Assembly: GCF_000971475.1 (NCBI RefSeq)
Contig: NZ_DF967548.1
Span: 1-62,248 of the forward strand
Source of the DNA: Sulfuricella sp. T08
GTDB lineage: Bacteria > Pseudomonadota > Gammaproteobacteria > Burkholderiales > Sulfuricellaceae
Length of the DNA stretch: 62,248 bases
Reading direction: 5' to 3'
Position 1 is the first letter of the stretch. Every line of letters starts with the position of its first letter. This document shows, piece after piece, positions 1 to 8,377 of this stretch. Below the pieces are notes generated by a model that was not told where the DNA came from, made no database searches, and saw only the letters and a program-made list of their open reading frames with translations. The position numbers and the translations under genes were made by a program.

Positions 1-241
1 GGCCGGGGAGAAAGAACTGCTGGGCATCTGGATCGCCCAGACCGAGGGGGCCAAATTCTGGCTACAAGTGGTGACTGAACTCAAGAACCGTGGCTCGTTC
101 CCGAGCGACGAGTCGTTGCTGAAGCTGTTCTACCTGGCCCTGCAAAACATCAGCCAGAAGTGGACCATGCCGATCCGGGATTGGAAAGCGGCGCTAAACC
201 GGTTTACTATTCAATTCGATGACCGGATGCCGCAACGTTAA
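1..241 (+). pseudogene. IS256-family transposase, C-terminal remnant with internal deletion
   Basis: The reading frame enters at base 2 and stops at 241. The first 30 residues match the catalytic-core start of IS256/Mutator transposases (LLGIWIAQTEGAKFWL, then ELKNRG). The next residues (SFPSDESLLKLFYLAL, then a Trp-rich end) belong to the extreme C-terminus of the same family. The roughly 150 residues normally lying between, with the second Asp, the zinc-like C..H segment and the catalytic Glu, are missing. The joint falls on an NRG motif (about bases 83-96) that occurs at both places in the family, so a deletion between short direct repeats is likely. The product cannot be active. The upstream part lies outside the window. 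Confidence 0.85.
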
Positions 242-243
242 AC

Positions 244-273
244 GAAACTCCGTTTACACAAAATTCAGGACAC
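244..273. mobile_element. Terminal inverted repeat of the IS256-family remnant (right end)
   Basis: Directly after the transposase stop comes GTTTACACAAAATTCAGGAC (252-271), which has the form of IS256-family terminal repeats (GTTTACACAAAA...GGACA). The matching left end is outside the window, so the element boundary and any target duplication cannot be checked here. Confidence 0.6.
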
Positions 274-585
274 CCCCAGCGGCAGAGTCGCTCGCGCCCC
301 TTACCTCTACGTTGACGTTGTAGAAAAATCATCTTTCCGGTAATCCACTCGCTGAACAACCGTTGCTCACCATCTTTCAGACTGTCATTCACGGTAGCTC
401 GACCGTCTGTTCATGGCACTTCGCAGACCATTAGGTTCCGATTCTATCGGACATACCCTGAGTTGAAATCCACGTGAATCAGCGCTGATCCTGGTCGAAT
501 TTCAGACTGCCCGCACAATCCATCGTGGTGGGCTCTGCACTGGCTATGGGGCATAATGATGCCTCCTGATTAGCTCCGCCATGAC
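274..585. other. Intergenic region between IS remnant and CHASE2 operon
   Basis: No convincing gene was found in these 312 bases. Short frames exist but have no recognisable composition or ribosome site. The stretch should contain the promoter of the operon starting at 586; I could not assign a convincing -35/-10 pair. Confidence 0.5.
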
Positions 586-2295
586 ATGAATGTGATCAAC
601 TCCCTTTCACACCGGTTGAAAAGCGCCCAAACCCGCCTTTCCGCCTTGCTGGCGAAAAAGTGGAAGCGCGGCTTCTATCTCTATCTGGCCGGAATATTCA
701 CTGTCCTGATCACGGCAGATGCGCTAGTTCTGCATCTCGCCACCGACATGAAGCAGGCGGCGTTCGACATGATGGTGCGCTACCGCATTGTCGTGCCCAA
801 GCCCGACCCGGACATCGTCATCGTCGACATCAACGAGGCGAGCCTTGCCGCAATGGCAAAGGACTATGGGCGCTGGCCGTGGCCGCGGCAGGTGCTGGGG
901 GAGTTTGTCGAGCAGATCGAGAAGCAGCAGCCGAAAGCCGTCGTGTTCGACATCCTGTTCAGCGACCCGGACGTGTACAACCCTGACAGCGATGCCTACT
1001 TCGACGCAGCTATCGCCGCCACCAGCAACACTTTTTTTTCGATGCTGCGACTTGATCCGGCAGACGACACCTTAAGCCAGATCAAGCCGGCCATGATCCC
1101 GGGCGTAGTTGCACTGAGCGATGAGGCGCAGCGCGATGCCACGGTGGCGATGGTGCTGCCGCACTTCAAGGCGCTGCTGGAAGGTGGCCGGCTCGGGCTG
1201 CACAACATCTACCCGGACATTGACGGCATCGTCCGCCAGTACCCGGTTTACCGCGACGATTATGGCTGGAAAATTCCCTCGCTGCCGCTGCGCATTGCCC
1301 AGCAACTGAAATTTCCACAGCCCGAGGCGCAGCGGGTGCTGCTCAACTGGCGCGGCCAGCCCTTTACCTACCGCTCGGTGAGCTTCAGCGACGTCTTCGC
1401 CGACCTGACCAGCAAGAACAAACAGCGCCCGCCGGACGAATTCACCGGCAAGATCGTGATCATCGGCTCGACCGCGCCCAGCCTGTTCGACATCAAGCCG
1501 ACACCGATCAGCCGCATGCATCCCGGCGTGGAAATTCTCGCCACCGCCATCGACAATTTCAAGCACGGCGACTACCTGCGCTTTCCCGATGCCCGCATCG
1601 CCTACCTGCTGCTGACGCTCTCCATCGTGTGGGCGACCGCATGGGGGTTCTACCGCAGCGTTGGCCAGGACAAATTCGACAAGCTGTTCGGCGCTTCGCA
1701 GTTCATTCTTCTGGCCGTCTCCTACGCCAGCATCAACTTCACCACCACCTACATCAATCTGACCGGCCCGGTCACTCTCGGACTGGCCTACTTCACCCTC
1801 GCCCGGCTGTATGCCTTCGCCACCAGCGGTGCGCTGGAGAAAAACACGGTACGGACTTCGCAGGAACACAGCGGCGAGTTGCACGGCGTGCTGATGCTGA
1901 TCCGCCTGGGAGGACAGGCAGATGCATTGAGCGAAGGCGCGCGTGAAAAAATCCGCAGGGGTCTGGAAAAAACCGGCAGCGTAACGAAGAGCGTAGAAAT
2001 CCTCGATGGCCGGCAAAAAGGCATCTGGAACCTGTTTGAGAACACCCTGGCGATTTCCTGGCTGCGTCCGGCGGGCGACGAGGACGGGCGGCTGCGTATA
2101 GTTCGCGATATCAACGCGATAGCACAGGCGCTCGAACCTCTCTTGCAAAAACACGCTGCAACTGCGGATAATGACGCGGACTGGTTCGTCCACGAAGGGC
2201 TGATTACCGGCGGAGAGCAAGCGCGCGACAGCTGGCGCGCACTGTTCGCCGAAGCGCTGCTACGCTGGAAAGAGACGGGAAAAGGAAAATCATGA
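586..2295 (+). CDS. CHASE2 domain membrane sensor with uncharacterised C-terminal domain
   Basis: 569 residues. An N-terminal membrane helix (about 30-52) is followed by a periplasmic CHASE2 domain (about 55-335; early motif IVIVDINEASLAAM and YGRWPWPR, late GKIVIIGSTAPSL). Two to three membrane helices follow (about 340-415). CHASE2 is an extracytoplasmic sensing domain normally fused to kinases or cyclases. Here the cytoplasmic tail (about 420-569) shows no kinase, GGDEF or cyclase motif, so the output is unknown. It heads an operon: the stop overlaps the next start by 4 bases. Two other CHASE2 proteins are in this window (45578 and 49725). Confidence 0.85.
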   Translation: MNVINSLSHRLKSAQTRLSALLAKKWKRGFYLYLAGIFTVLITADALVLHLATDMKQAAFDMMVRYRIVVPKPDPDIVIVDINEASLAAMAKDYGRWPWPRQVLGEFVEQIEKQQPKAVVFDILFSDPDVYNPDSDAYFDAAIAATSNTFFSMLRLDPADDTLSQIKPAMIPGVVALSDEAQRDATVAMVLPHFKALLEGGRLGLHNIYPDIDGIVRQYPVYRDDYGWKIPSLPLRIAQQLKFPQPEAQRVLLNWRGQPFTYRSVSFSDVFADLTSKNKQRPPDEFTGKIVIIGSTAPSLFDIKPTPISRMHPGVEILATAIDNFKHGDYLRFPDARIAYLLLTLSIVWATAWGFYRSVGQDKFDKLFGASQFILLAVSYASINFTTTYINLTGPVTLGLAYFTLARLYAFATSGALEKNTVRTSQEHSGELHGVLMLIRLGGQADALSEGAREKIRRGLEKTGSVTKSVEILDGRQKGIWNLFENTLAISWLRPAGDEDGRLRIVRDINAIAQALEPLLQKHAATADNDADWFVHEGLITGGEQARDSWRALFAEALLRWKETGKGKS

Positions 2296-2813
2296 CGCAC
2301 ACGACACGCTACTTTCTGCTGGCCGCCTTGCTGCTGGCGATGCCAACCGCCTACGCCGGCGAGAGCGGCGCCGCGGTCAAGGCGGATGAACTCAAAACGG
2401 AACCGTTCCGCGACGCCAAAACCGTCGGCAAGCTGACATCTGGCGACAAGGTGGAAATCCTGAAAAAGGACGGCGGCTGGTTTCAGGTAAAAAGCACCCG
2501 TGGCAACGGCTGGGTACGCATGCTCAGCATCCGCCGCGGCGAAGCGCGCAAGACCTCGACCGGCAGTGAAATCACCGGACTGGCCGGCCTGGCTTCGGGG
2601 CGGGCCGGGACTGGTCGGGTAGTCGCCACCACCGGCATCCGCGGCCTCAACGAAGAAGAACTCAAAGCAGCTAAATTCAACGAGGCTGAACTGAAGCGGG
2701 CGGAATCCAGTCTCACCAGCCGGGCGGAGGCGAAAAAATTCGCCGCCAAAGGCAAACTGACGGCGCGCAAGCTGGATTACCTGCCCGACCCGGAACAGGG
2801 AGAACAGCCATGA
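2292..2813 (+). CDS. Secreted bacterial SH3-domain protein
   Basis: 173 residues with a cleavable signal peptide (about 1-22, ending AYA). A bacterial SH3 domain follows (about 28-82; SGDKVEILKKDGGWFQVKS, then GWVRMLSIR). The remainder is Ala/Glu/Lys-rich and probably helical. SH3b domains usually bind peptidoglycan or envelope ligands in the periplasm. The gene overlaps both the CHASE2 gene upstream and the M48 protease downstream by 4 bases, so the three are probably co-translated. Its ligand cannot be told from sequence. Confidence 0.8.
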   Translation: MTHTTRYFLLAALLLAMPTAYAGESGAAVKADELKTEPFRDAKTVGKLTSGDKVEILKKDGGWFQVKSTRGNGWVRMLSIRRGEARKTSTGSEITGLAGLASGRAGTGRVVATTGIRGLNEEELKAAKFNEAELKRAESSLTSRAEAKKFAAKGKLTARKLDYLPDPEQGEQP

Positions 2814-3646
2814 AACCGATAGCCAATTGGCTGACCGGGCTGGGGCTACTGCTGTGCCTCGGTGCCGCACACGGCTTCAATCTCGGCCAGGAACTGAGAA
2901 ATGCGGCGAGCGAGTTGCAGAAACCGGACAAGTCATCGAGGCTGGGCGGCTATTCCGAGGAGGAAGAAACCGCCATCGGCCGCCAGATTGCCGGCAGCCT
3001 GCTCGGCGCTGCACCGCTGGTGAAAGACCAGCAGCTGCAGAAATACGTCAACAACGTCGGTCGCTGGGTCGCCAGCCAGAGCGAGCGGCCCGATCTCGCC
3101 TGGCACTTCGGCGTAATCGAATCGCAAGACATCAACGCCTTCGCTGCGCCCGGCGGCTACATCTTCGTCACTCGCGGGCTGTACCGACTGCTCGACAACG
3201 AAGCTGAACTAGCGGGCGTGCTGGCGCACGAAATCGGCCACGTGATCCGCAAGCACCACCTGAAAATTCTGCAGCAAAGCAAGCTGGTAGATCTGGGCGG
3301 AAAACTGCTGGCGAAGCAGGTAGGTGGCGACGAAAAAATTCACAACCTGATCGGCAGCGGCGCGGAAATCGTCTCGCGCTCGCTCGACAAGAACGCCGAA
3401 TTCGAAGCCGACCGCATCGCCGTGGTGCTGGCGGCGCGCGCCGGCTACGACGCCTTCGGCCTGCCTGAAGTCCTGCAGGAGATCGGCCATTCCGCTGCGG
3501 GCAACAGCGGCAGTGTGGCGCTGCTGTTCAAGACCCACCCCCACCCCGACGAACGTCTGACCAAACTCGGCGACGCGGTGGGAAGCAATTTCGACGGGCT
3601 GAAAGGGCTGACCTTGGCTAATCGCTTCTACCGCCTGAAGCCTTAA
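2810..3646 (+). CDS. Periplasmic M48-family zinc metalloprotease
   Basis: 278 residues. A signal peptide (about 1-22) precedes an M48 peptidase domain: zinc motif HEIGH within LAHEIGHVIRKHH (about residues 140-152) and a second Glu ligand in NAEFEADR. The size and lack of membrane helices resemble the BepA/LoiP type of outer-membrane quality-control proteases. The gene overlaps the SH3 gene (ATGA) and is followed 31 bases later by a periplasmic cyclophilin, which supports a role in envelope protein folding or turnover. No TPR region is present, unlike full-length BepA. Confidence 0.85.
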   Translation: MKPIANWLTGLGLLLCLGAAHGFNLGQELRNAASELQKPDKSSRLGGYSEEEETAIGRQIAGSLLGAAPLVKDQQLQKYVNNVGRWVASQSERPDLAWHFGVIESQDINAFAAPGGYIFVTRGLYRLLDNEAELAGVLAHEIGHVIRKHHLKILQQSKLVDLGGKLLAKQVGGDEKIHNLIGSGAEIVSRSLDKNAEFEADRIAVVLAARAGYDAFGLPEVLQEIGHSAAGNSGSVALLFKTHPHPDERLTKLGDAVGSNFDGLKGLTLANRFYRLKP

Positions 3647-3677
3647 CTTTTTTCAACCAACTCTGGAGAGAAAATCA

Positions 3678-4244
3678 ATGAAAATACGCCTGGTTACCCT
3701 CGTTTGCGGGCTGCTGCTCAACCTGAATGTTTACGCCGCCAATCCCATGGTAGAGATGAAAACCAATCTTGGCAGCTTCACCCTCGAACTCTACCCGGAC
3801 AAGTCGCCGAAAACGGTCGAAAATTTTCTCAAATACGTCAAGGGCGGCTTCTACAAGGGTACGGTATTCCACCGCGTGATCGATAACTTCATGATCCAGG
3901 GAGGCGGTTTCGATACCAGGCTAATGGAAAAGGAAACCTTTTACCCGATCCGGAACGAGGCCACCAATGGCCTGAAAAACGAGACTTACACCATCGCAAT
4001 GGCACGCACCAATGACCCGCATTCCGCCAAGGCGCAGTTCTTCATCAACGTAAGGGACAACGCCTTCCTCGATCATACCGTTCCCAAAATGCAAGGCTGG
4101 GGCTACGCAGTGTTCGGCAAGGTTGTGAAAGGCCAGGATGTGGTGATGAAGATTTCCAAGGTCAAAACCGGCCCACGCGACCCCTTACCCTCGGACGTAC
4201 CGCTGGAGAATGTGGTGATCGAGGACGTAAAACTGCTGCCTTAA
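3678..4244 (+). CDS. Periplasmic peptidyl-prolyl cis-trans isomerase (cyclophilin)
   Basis: 188 residues: a signal peptide (about 1-20, VYA-AN) and one cyclophilin domain. Diagnostic stretches are FHRVIDNFMIQGGGF (catalytic Arg and Gln region), AMARTNDPHSAKAQFFIN and the late GYAVFGKVVKGQDVV. It catalyses proline isomerisation, and the signal places it in the periplasm (PpiA-like). A good ribosome site (GGAGAG) lies before the ATG. It follows the M48 protease in the operon and precedes an ABC exporter by 4 bases. Confidence 0.9.
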   Translation: MKIRLVTLVCGLLLNLNVYAANPMVEMKTNLGSFTLELYPDKSPKTVENFLKYVKGGFYKGTVFHRVIDNFMIQGGGFDTRLMEKETFYPIRNEATNGLKNETYTIAMARTNDPHSAKAQFFINVRDNAFLDHTVPKMQGWGYAVFGKVVKGQDVVMKISKVKTGPRDPLPSDVPLENVVIEDVKLLP

Positions 4245-4248
4245 CCCA

Positions 4249-6027
4249 ATGTCTGCCGCTTATACCTGGACCTCCATCCTCGGCATCGTCCGCAAGCATA
4301 AGAAGGATCTGATCAGCGCCCATATCGTCGCCATCCTGGCAGCGGTGGCGAGCGTGCCAATTCCGCTCCTGATGCCGCTGCTGGTGGACGAAGTGCTGCT
4401 GCACCAGCCGAGCCGAATGGTGGCTTGGCTGAACAGCCAGTTCCCCGCCACTTGGCACGGGCCGGTGCTGTACATCGGCGCGGTGCTGGCGTTGACGCTG
4501 GCACTGCGGCTGACAGCGCTGATCCTGGGTGTATGGCAGGGCCGCAGCTTCACCCTGATCGCCAAGGACGTGGTCTTCCGCATGCGCGAGCAGATGCTGC
4601 TGCGTTTGAGCCGCATCGCCATGTCGGAGTACGAAACGCTGGGCAGCGGCGCAGTCGCCTCTCACTTCGTCAAGGACCTCGACGCGGTGGACAATTTCAT
4701 CGGTGCCTCGGTGTCCAAATTCCTGGTGGCGCTGCTGTCCATCATCGGCACCGCCATCATCCTGCTGTGGATGCACTGGCAACTGGCGCTGTTCATCCTG
4801 CTGCTCAATCCGGCGGTGATCTATTTCACCACGGTGTTGGGCAAGCGCGTGAAGGATTTGAAGAAGCGCGAAAACAGCGCCTTCGAGCTGTTCCAGCAGG
4901 CGCTCACCGAAACCCTGGACGCGATCCAGCAAATCCGCGCCAGCAACCGCGAACGCCATTACATTGGCCAGGTGATCGAACGGGCGCGAGGTATCCGCAC
5001 CCATGCCGCCGCTTTCTCGTGGCAAAGCGATGCGGCAGGGCGGCTGTCGTTCATGGTATTTCTGTTCGGCTTCGACGTATTCCGCGCTATCAGCATGCTG
5101 ATGGTGGTGTATTCCAATCTCAGCATCGGCCAGATGATGGCGGTGTTCGGCTACCTCTGGTTCATGATGGGGCCAGTGCAGGAAATCCTCGGCATCCAGT
5201 ACGCTTTTTACGCCGCCAAGGCGGCTCTGGGGCGCATCAATCGCCTGCTCGAACTGAAGGAAGAGCCGCATTATCCTCACCTGAAGAACCCTTTCGCCGG
5301 CAAGAACACGGTCGGCGTCGAGGTGGAGAACATCTGCTTCAGCTATGGTGAAACGCCAGTGCTCAACGGCGTCAGCCTGACTATCCGGCCGGGCGAAAAA
5401 GTGGCGCTGGTGGGCGCCTCCGGCGGCGGAAAATCGACCCTGGTGCAAGTGATTCTGGGACTCTATCCGCCCGACTCAGGCACGGTGAATTTCGATGGCG
5501 TGCCGATGACCGAAATCGGCATGGAAGTGGTGCGCAGCCATGTCGCCACCGTGCTGCAACATCCGGCGCTATTCAACGATACCGTGCGCATGAACCTGAC
5601 CCTGGGCCGCGATCTCACTGACGAACAGCTGTGGCAGGCCCTGGAAGTGGCACAACTGGCCGATACCGTGCACGAATTGCCGCACGGCCTCGATACCATC
5701 GTCGGCCGCCAGGGCGTGCGCCTCTCAGGCGGCCAGCGCCAGCGCCTGGCGATCGCGCGCATGGTGCTGTCCGACCCTCAAGTCGTCATCCTCGACGAGG
5801 CCACCTCGGCGCTCGACGCCGAAACCGAAGCAAAACTCCATGACGCGCTGCGCGGGTTCCTCAATAATCGCACCACCCTGATCATCGCCCACCGCCTCTC
5901 CGCAGTAAAACAGGCCGACCGGGCCTATGTCTTCGACGATGGCCACATCATTGAGGAAGGCGTACACGAGGAACTGATCAAGGGTGACGGCCTGTACAGC
6001 CGGTTGTATGGGCGGCTGCAGCACTGA
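4249..6027 (+). CDS. ABC transporter, fused permease and ATP-binding half-exporter
   Basis: 592 residues: six-helix exporter membrane domain (about 20-320) followed by an ATPase domain (about 345-590). Walker A is GASGGGKSTL, the signature is LSGGQRQRLAIARM, Walker B is VVILDEATS, and the switch His is in IIAHRLS. It is of the MsbA/HlyB-like type IV half-transporter class and should work as a homodimer. The substrate cannot be predicted. No peptidase C39 domain is present. It sits in the CHASE2-led operon between the cyclophilin and a small lipoprotein. Confidence 0.9.
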   Translation: MSAAYTWTSILGIVRKHKKDLISAHIVAILAAVASVPIPLLMPLLVDEVLLHQPSRMVAWLNSQFPATWHGPVLYIGAVLALTLALRLTALILGVWQGRSFTLIAKDVVFRMREQMLLRLSRIAMSEYETLGSGAVASHFVKDLDAVDNFIGASVSKFLVALLSIIGTAIILLWMHWQLALFILLLNPAVIYFTTVLGKRVKDLKKRENSAFELFQQALTETLDAIQQIRASNRERHYIGQVIERARGIRTHAAAFSWQSDAAGRLSFMVFLFGFDVFRAISMLMVVYSNLSIGQMMAVFGYLWFMMGPVQEILGIQYAFYAAKAALGRINRLLELKEEPHYPHLKNPFAGKNTVGVEVENICFSYGETPVLNGVSLTIRPGEKVALVGASGGGKSTLVQVILGLYPPDSGTVNFDGVPMTEIGMEVVRSHVATVLQHPALFNDTVRMNLTLGRDLTDEQLWQALEVAQLADTVHELPHGLDTIVGRQGVRLSGGQRQRLAIARMVLSDPQVVILDEATSALDAETEAKLHDALRGFLNNRTTLIIAHRLSAVKQADRAYVFDDGHIIEEGVHEELIKGDGLYSRLYGRLQH

Positions 6028-6036
6028 TCGGACATC

Positions 6037-6441
6037 ATGCTTAGGACAATAAAATCCCTCATTCTGATCGCAGCCCTGGCCGGCTGCGCGGCCATGCCGT
6101 GGACCGCCACGCGGCAGGAAGCGCTGCGGCAGGAGGCGGGATACCTGGCCGGGCTGGTCAAGAAAAACAAGATCACCAAGGTGCAGGCCGCGGACCGGCT
6201 CGACATCAAGCGCATCGGACTGGTCGGCCAGAATCCCTACGACGACGAGGTGTTCGCCTATTACCGCCATCTTGCCGGGGAGCGCGACCACAATCGCATC
6301 GTCCCCTCCGAGGCCCAGTCGCTGATGCGGAAAAAGCTGGCCGAGGTGCGCACCCGCTACCGGCAGGATCCGGGCAAACCCGGCAAGACCCCGGTTTTCA
6401 CCAATTTCATGATGGAGATGTACGGGCTGCCGCCGCTGTGA
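6037..6441 (+). CDS. Small lipoprotein of unknown function
   Basis: 134 residues with a lipoprotein signal peptide (lipobox LAGC, Cys at about residue 17). The mature part is rich in charged residues and predicted helical; no family recognised. The gene follows the ABC exporter by 9 bases, and its TGA overlaps the GTG start of the following hydrolase, so it belongs to the same operon. Envelope location is supported; function is unknown. Confidence 0.75.
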   Translation: MLRTIKSLILIAALAGCAAMPWTATRQEALRQEAGYLAGLVKKNKITKVQAADRLDIKRIGLVGQNPYDDEVFAYYRHLAGERDHNRIVPSEAQSLMRKKLAEVRTRYRQDPGKPGKTPVFTNFMMEMYGLPPL

Positions 6442-7340
6442 CCACTTTTGCGACTACGGTATTGCTGATCATCGCCGCAATGGCCGCCACCTTTCCCTTG
6501 CTCGTCCGCATCGGCTTCCGCGCACCGCGCATCATCGAACAGGGCAGCCCGGAACAGTACGGCCTGAGGTACCGTGAAGTCTCGATCCCGACCGAAAACG
6601 GCAAGCGTCTCTTTGCCTGGTTCATCCCGCCTCCAGAGAGCGGCCCCGCCCCGGCAGTGGCCGTGCTGCACGGCTGGGGCAGCAACGCTGAGATGATGCT
6701 GCCACTGGCACAGCCGCTGCATAGTGCCGGCTATGCCGTACTCCTGTTCGACTCGCGCAACCATGGCAAGAGCGATAGCGACGGATTTTCTTCCCTGCCG
6801 CGCTTCGCCGAAGATCTGGAGCACGCACTCGACTGGCTGGCATTGCAGCCAGATGTGGACGCCAGCAGGCTGGCCGCGCTGGGACATTCGGTGGGGGCCG
6901 CAGCGGCGCTCCTGGTCGGTTCGCGCAGCCACGATCTGGCTGCGGTGGCGAGCATTGCCGCCTTTGCCGATCCGGAAAGCATGATGCGGCGATTCCTCGC
7001 CGCGCATCACATTCCCTATTTCCCGCTCGGCCGCCCTGTGCTGCGCTACGTCCAGCACGCAATCGGCCACCGCTTCAGCGACATCGCCCCGCGCAACACC
7101 ATCCGGCAGATCCGTTGCCCGGTGCTGCTGGTGCATGGCAGCGACGACGTCACCGTGCCAGTCGAGGACGCCATGGCGATCTACGCCCGGCGGCCCGGCA
7201 ACCAGGTGCGTTTGCTGATCCTGGCCGGCGACCACGACTCGTCCCGCGAGGCAGAGCGCCACGCCGGTGAATTGATTGATTTCCTCGATCAGGCGATCGG
7301 CCAGAAAAACGCCGATCAGTTCAAACTCAGCGCCACATAA
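6438..7340 (+). CDS. Membrane-anchored alpha/beta hydrolase
   Basis: 300 residues from a GTG that overlaps the previous stop (GTGA). A longer frame upstream is only the lipoprotein gene read in another phase. An N-terminal hydrophobic anchor (about 4-25) precedes the hydrolase fold. The oxyanion region is HGWGSN, the nucleophile elbow is GHSVGA, the acid is in HGSDDVTVP and the His is in GDHDSS. This is a serine hydrolase of the esterase/thioesterase type with unknown substrate. It is the last gene of the CHASE2-led operon. Confidence 0.85.
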   Translation: MTTFATTVLLIIAAMAATFPLLVRIGFRAPRIIEQGSPEQYGLRYREVSIPTENGKRLFAWFIPPPESGPAPAVAVLHGWGSNAEMMLPLAQPLHSAGYAVLLFDSRNHGKSDSDGFSSLPRFAEDLEHALDWLALQPDVDASRLAALGHSVGAAAALLVGSRSHDLAAVASIAAFADPESMMRRFLAAHHIPYFPLGRPVLRYVQHAIGHRFSDIAPRNTIRQIRCPVLLVHGSDDVTVPVEDAMAIYARRPGNQVRLLILAGDHDSSREAERHAGELIDFLDQAIGQKNADQFKLSAT

Positions 7341-7610
7341 TTGTGTCTGATCCCCGTAACGTCGCGTTTGAGCGTCGGGAATTTTTACAATCTCGCTTGA
7401 AACCCTTCCAGACGAGCTGCCTCCACCACACCGATAACATTCAACATACTGAAGTTAAATTGAATTTAAGCATTATCCACTCTAGTGGCATGGGTAATGC
7501 TTAATGATTGGAAAGGGCAATACAATAGTGATTAGGGAAGTGTGGAAATCGTGTCTGACCCATTTTTAGACCCCTTTTTAGCATTTATTGTGTCTAAGGG
7601 AGAGATGATC
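7341..7610. other. Intergenic region with repeated GTGTCTGA-type motifs
   Basis: 270 AT-richer bases without a gene. GTGTCTGATCCCC (7343-7355) and GTGTCTGACCC (7551-7561) are two copies of a motif that recurs inverted at 8326-8339. The proposed start at 7611 is preceded by AAGGGAG (7596-7602). Confidence 0.5.
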
Positions 7611-8222
7611 ATGTTTAAATTGCGCCACTTGGTTTTAAGCTTCGCATTGATGACCATTGCTTCGCCAAATGCTCTTTCGACGCCGCTCGTCGAGACGCCG
7701 CTTCCGTCCAACGCATACATCACGAAGAACGGCTACGAGTGGGCGTGGATCTTCGCTGTGGCGCCCGATGGGTCCTACTTTGGGTTCGTTCCCGACTTCT
7801 CCTTCCAGGCACCGTTGGGATGGCGCCTGCCCACCGCCGAAGAGATGATGCTCGCTCCGACGGCAGGTGACTTCCAGTTCCCGGGCGCCAATGTGCCGTT
7901 CGGCGCGGGCGATCCTGTCAGCGGCGCTTACTTCACTTATCCCACCCCCACGTTGACCAGTAACGCGGCGTGCGCTACGGCATACTTCGTTGGCTCGGCG
8001 AATGCGCCCGGTTCAGGCCCCGGGGCGAATCACTGTGACTGGGCGAATGCGCCCGGTTCAGGCCCCGGGAACAGTGATACCGAGGAACATCCTTGGTGGG
8101 GGCAGCCTGGTGCCGTGAGTTACTCTGAGACACTCGCCATCCGCGCCGTACCGGAACCGGGGGCCCTCATGCTGCTGACTGTGGGACTGGTCGGGCTGGG
8201 TGCCATGCGTCGCAAGGCCTGA
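7611..8222 (+). CDS. PEP-CTERM sorting-domain protein, function unknown
   Basis: 203 residues. I chose the ATG at 7611 because AAGGGAG lies 8 bases upstream; ATG 7605 is the alternative. A signal peptide (about 1-25) is followed by an unrecognised secreted domain. A PEP-CTERM tail ends the protein: VPEPG, a hydrophobic helix, then the basic end MRRKA. PEP-CTERM proteins are exported, processed by exosortase and tied to the surface or exopolysaccharide. No exosortase is in the window. Residues in the middle are duplicated (NAPGSGPG twice), caused by a DNA repeat. A terminator follows. Confidence 0.85.
   Translation: MFKLRHLVLSFALMTIASPNALSTPLVETPLPSNAYITKNGYEWAWIFAVAPDGSYFGFVPDFSFQAPLGWRLPTAEEMMLAPTAGDFQFPGANVPFGAGDPVSGAYFTYPTPTLTSNAACATAYFVGSANAPGSGPGANHCDWANAPGSGPGNSDTEEHPWWGQPGAVSYSETLAIRAVPEPGALMLLTVGLVGLGAMRRKA
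7997..8069 (+). repeat. Direct repeat inside the PEP-CTERM gene (28 bp, period 45)
   Basis: The same 28 bases (beginning GGCGAATGCGCCCGG) occur at 7997-8024 and 8042-8069. The period is 45 bases, so the duplication adds 15 residues without a frame shift and yields WANAPGSGPG-type copies. Confidence 0.9.
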
Positions 8223-8251
8223 AACACTCACTATCGGAAAATCTGACAGTC

Positions 8252-8279
8252 AACGGCGGCCAGCAGGCCGCCGTTTTTA
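8252..8279 (+). terminator. Intrinsic terminator after the PEP-CTERM gene
   Basis: A perfect 10-bp stem (AACGGCGGCC / GGCCGCCGTT) with a 4-base loop is followed by a T tract. It lies 30 bases after the stop at 8222 and should end transcription of that gene. Confidence 0.9.
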
Positions 8280-8377
8280 TTGTCTGGCCGAAAAGTTCCT
8301 CACTGCCATTGGTGCATTGCCATTTGGATCAGACACGATAAATACCCCAGACAATAATCGTACCCCATTGACCCTAT

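Noticed and set aside
1072-2220. Long open frame on the minus strand opposite the CHASE2 gene
   Set aside because: Composition is a mirror of the plus-strand gene; the plus frame has clear domains and operon overlaps.
4162-5448. 428-codon minus-strand frame
   Set aside because: Shadow of the ABC exporter gene in high-GC DNA; His/Gln-rich nonsense composition.
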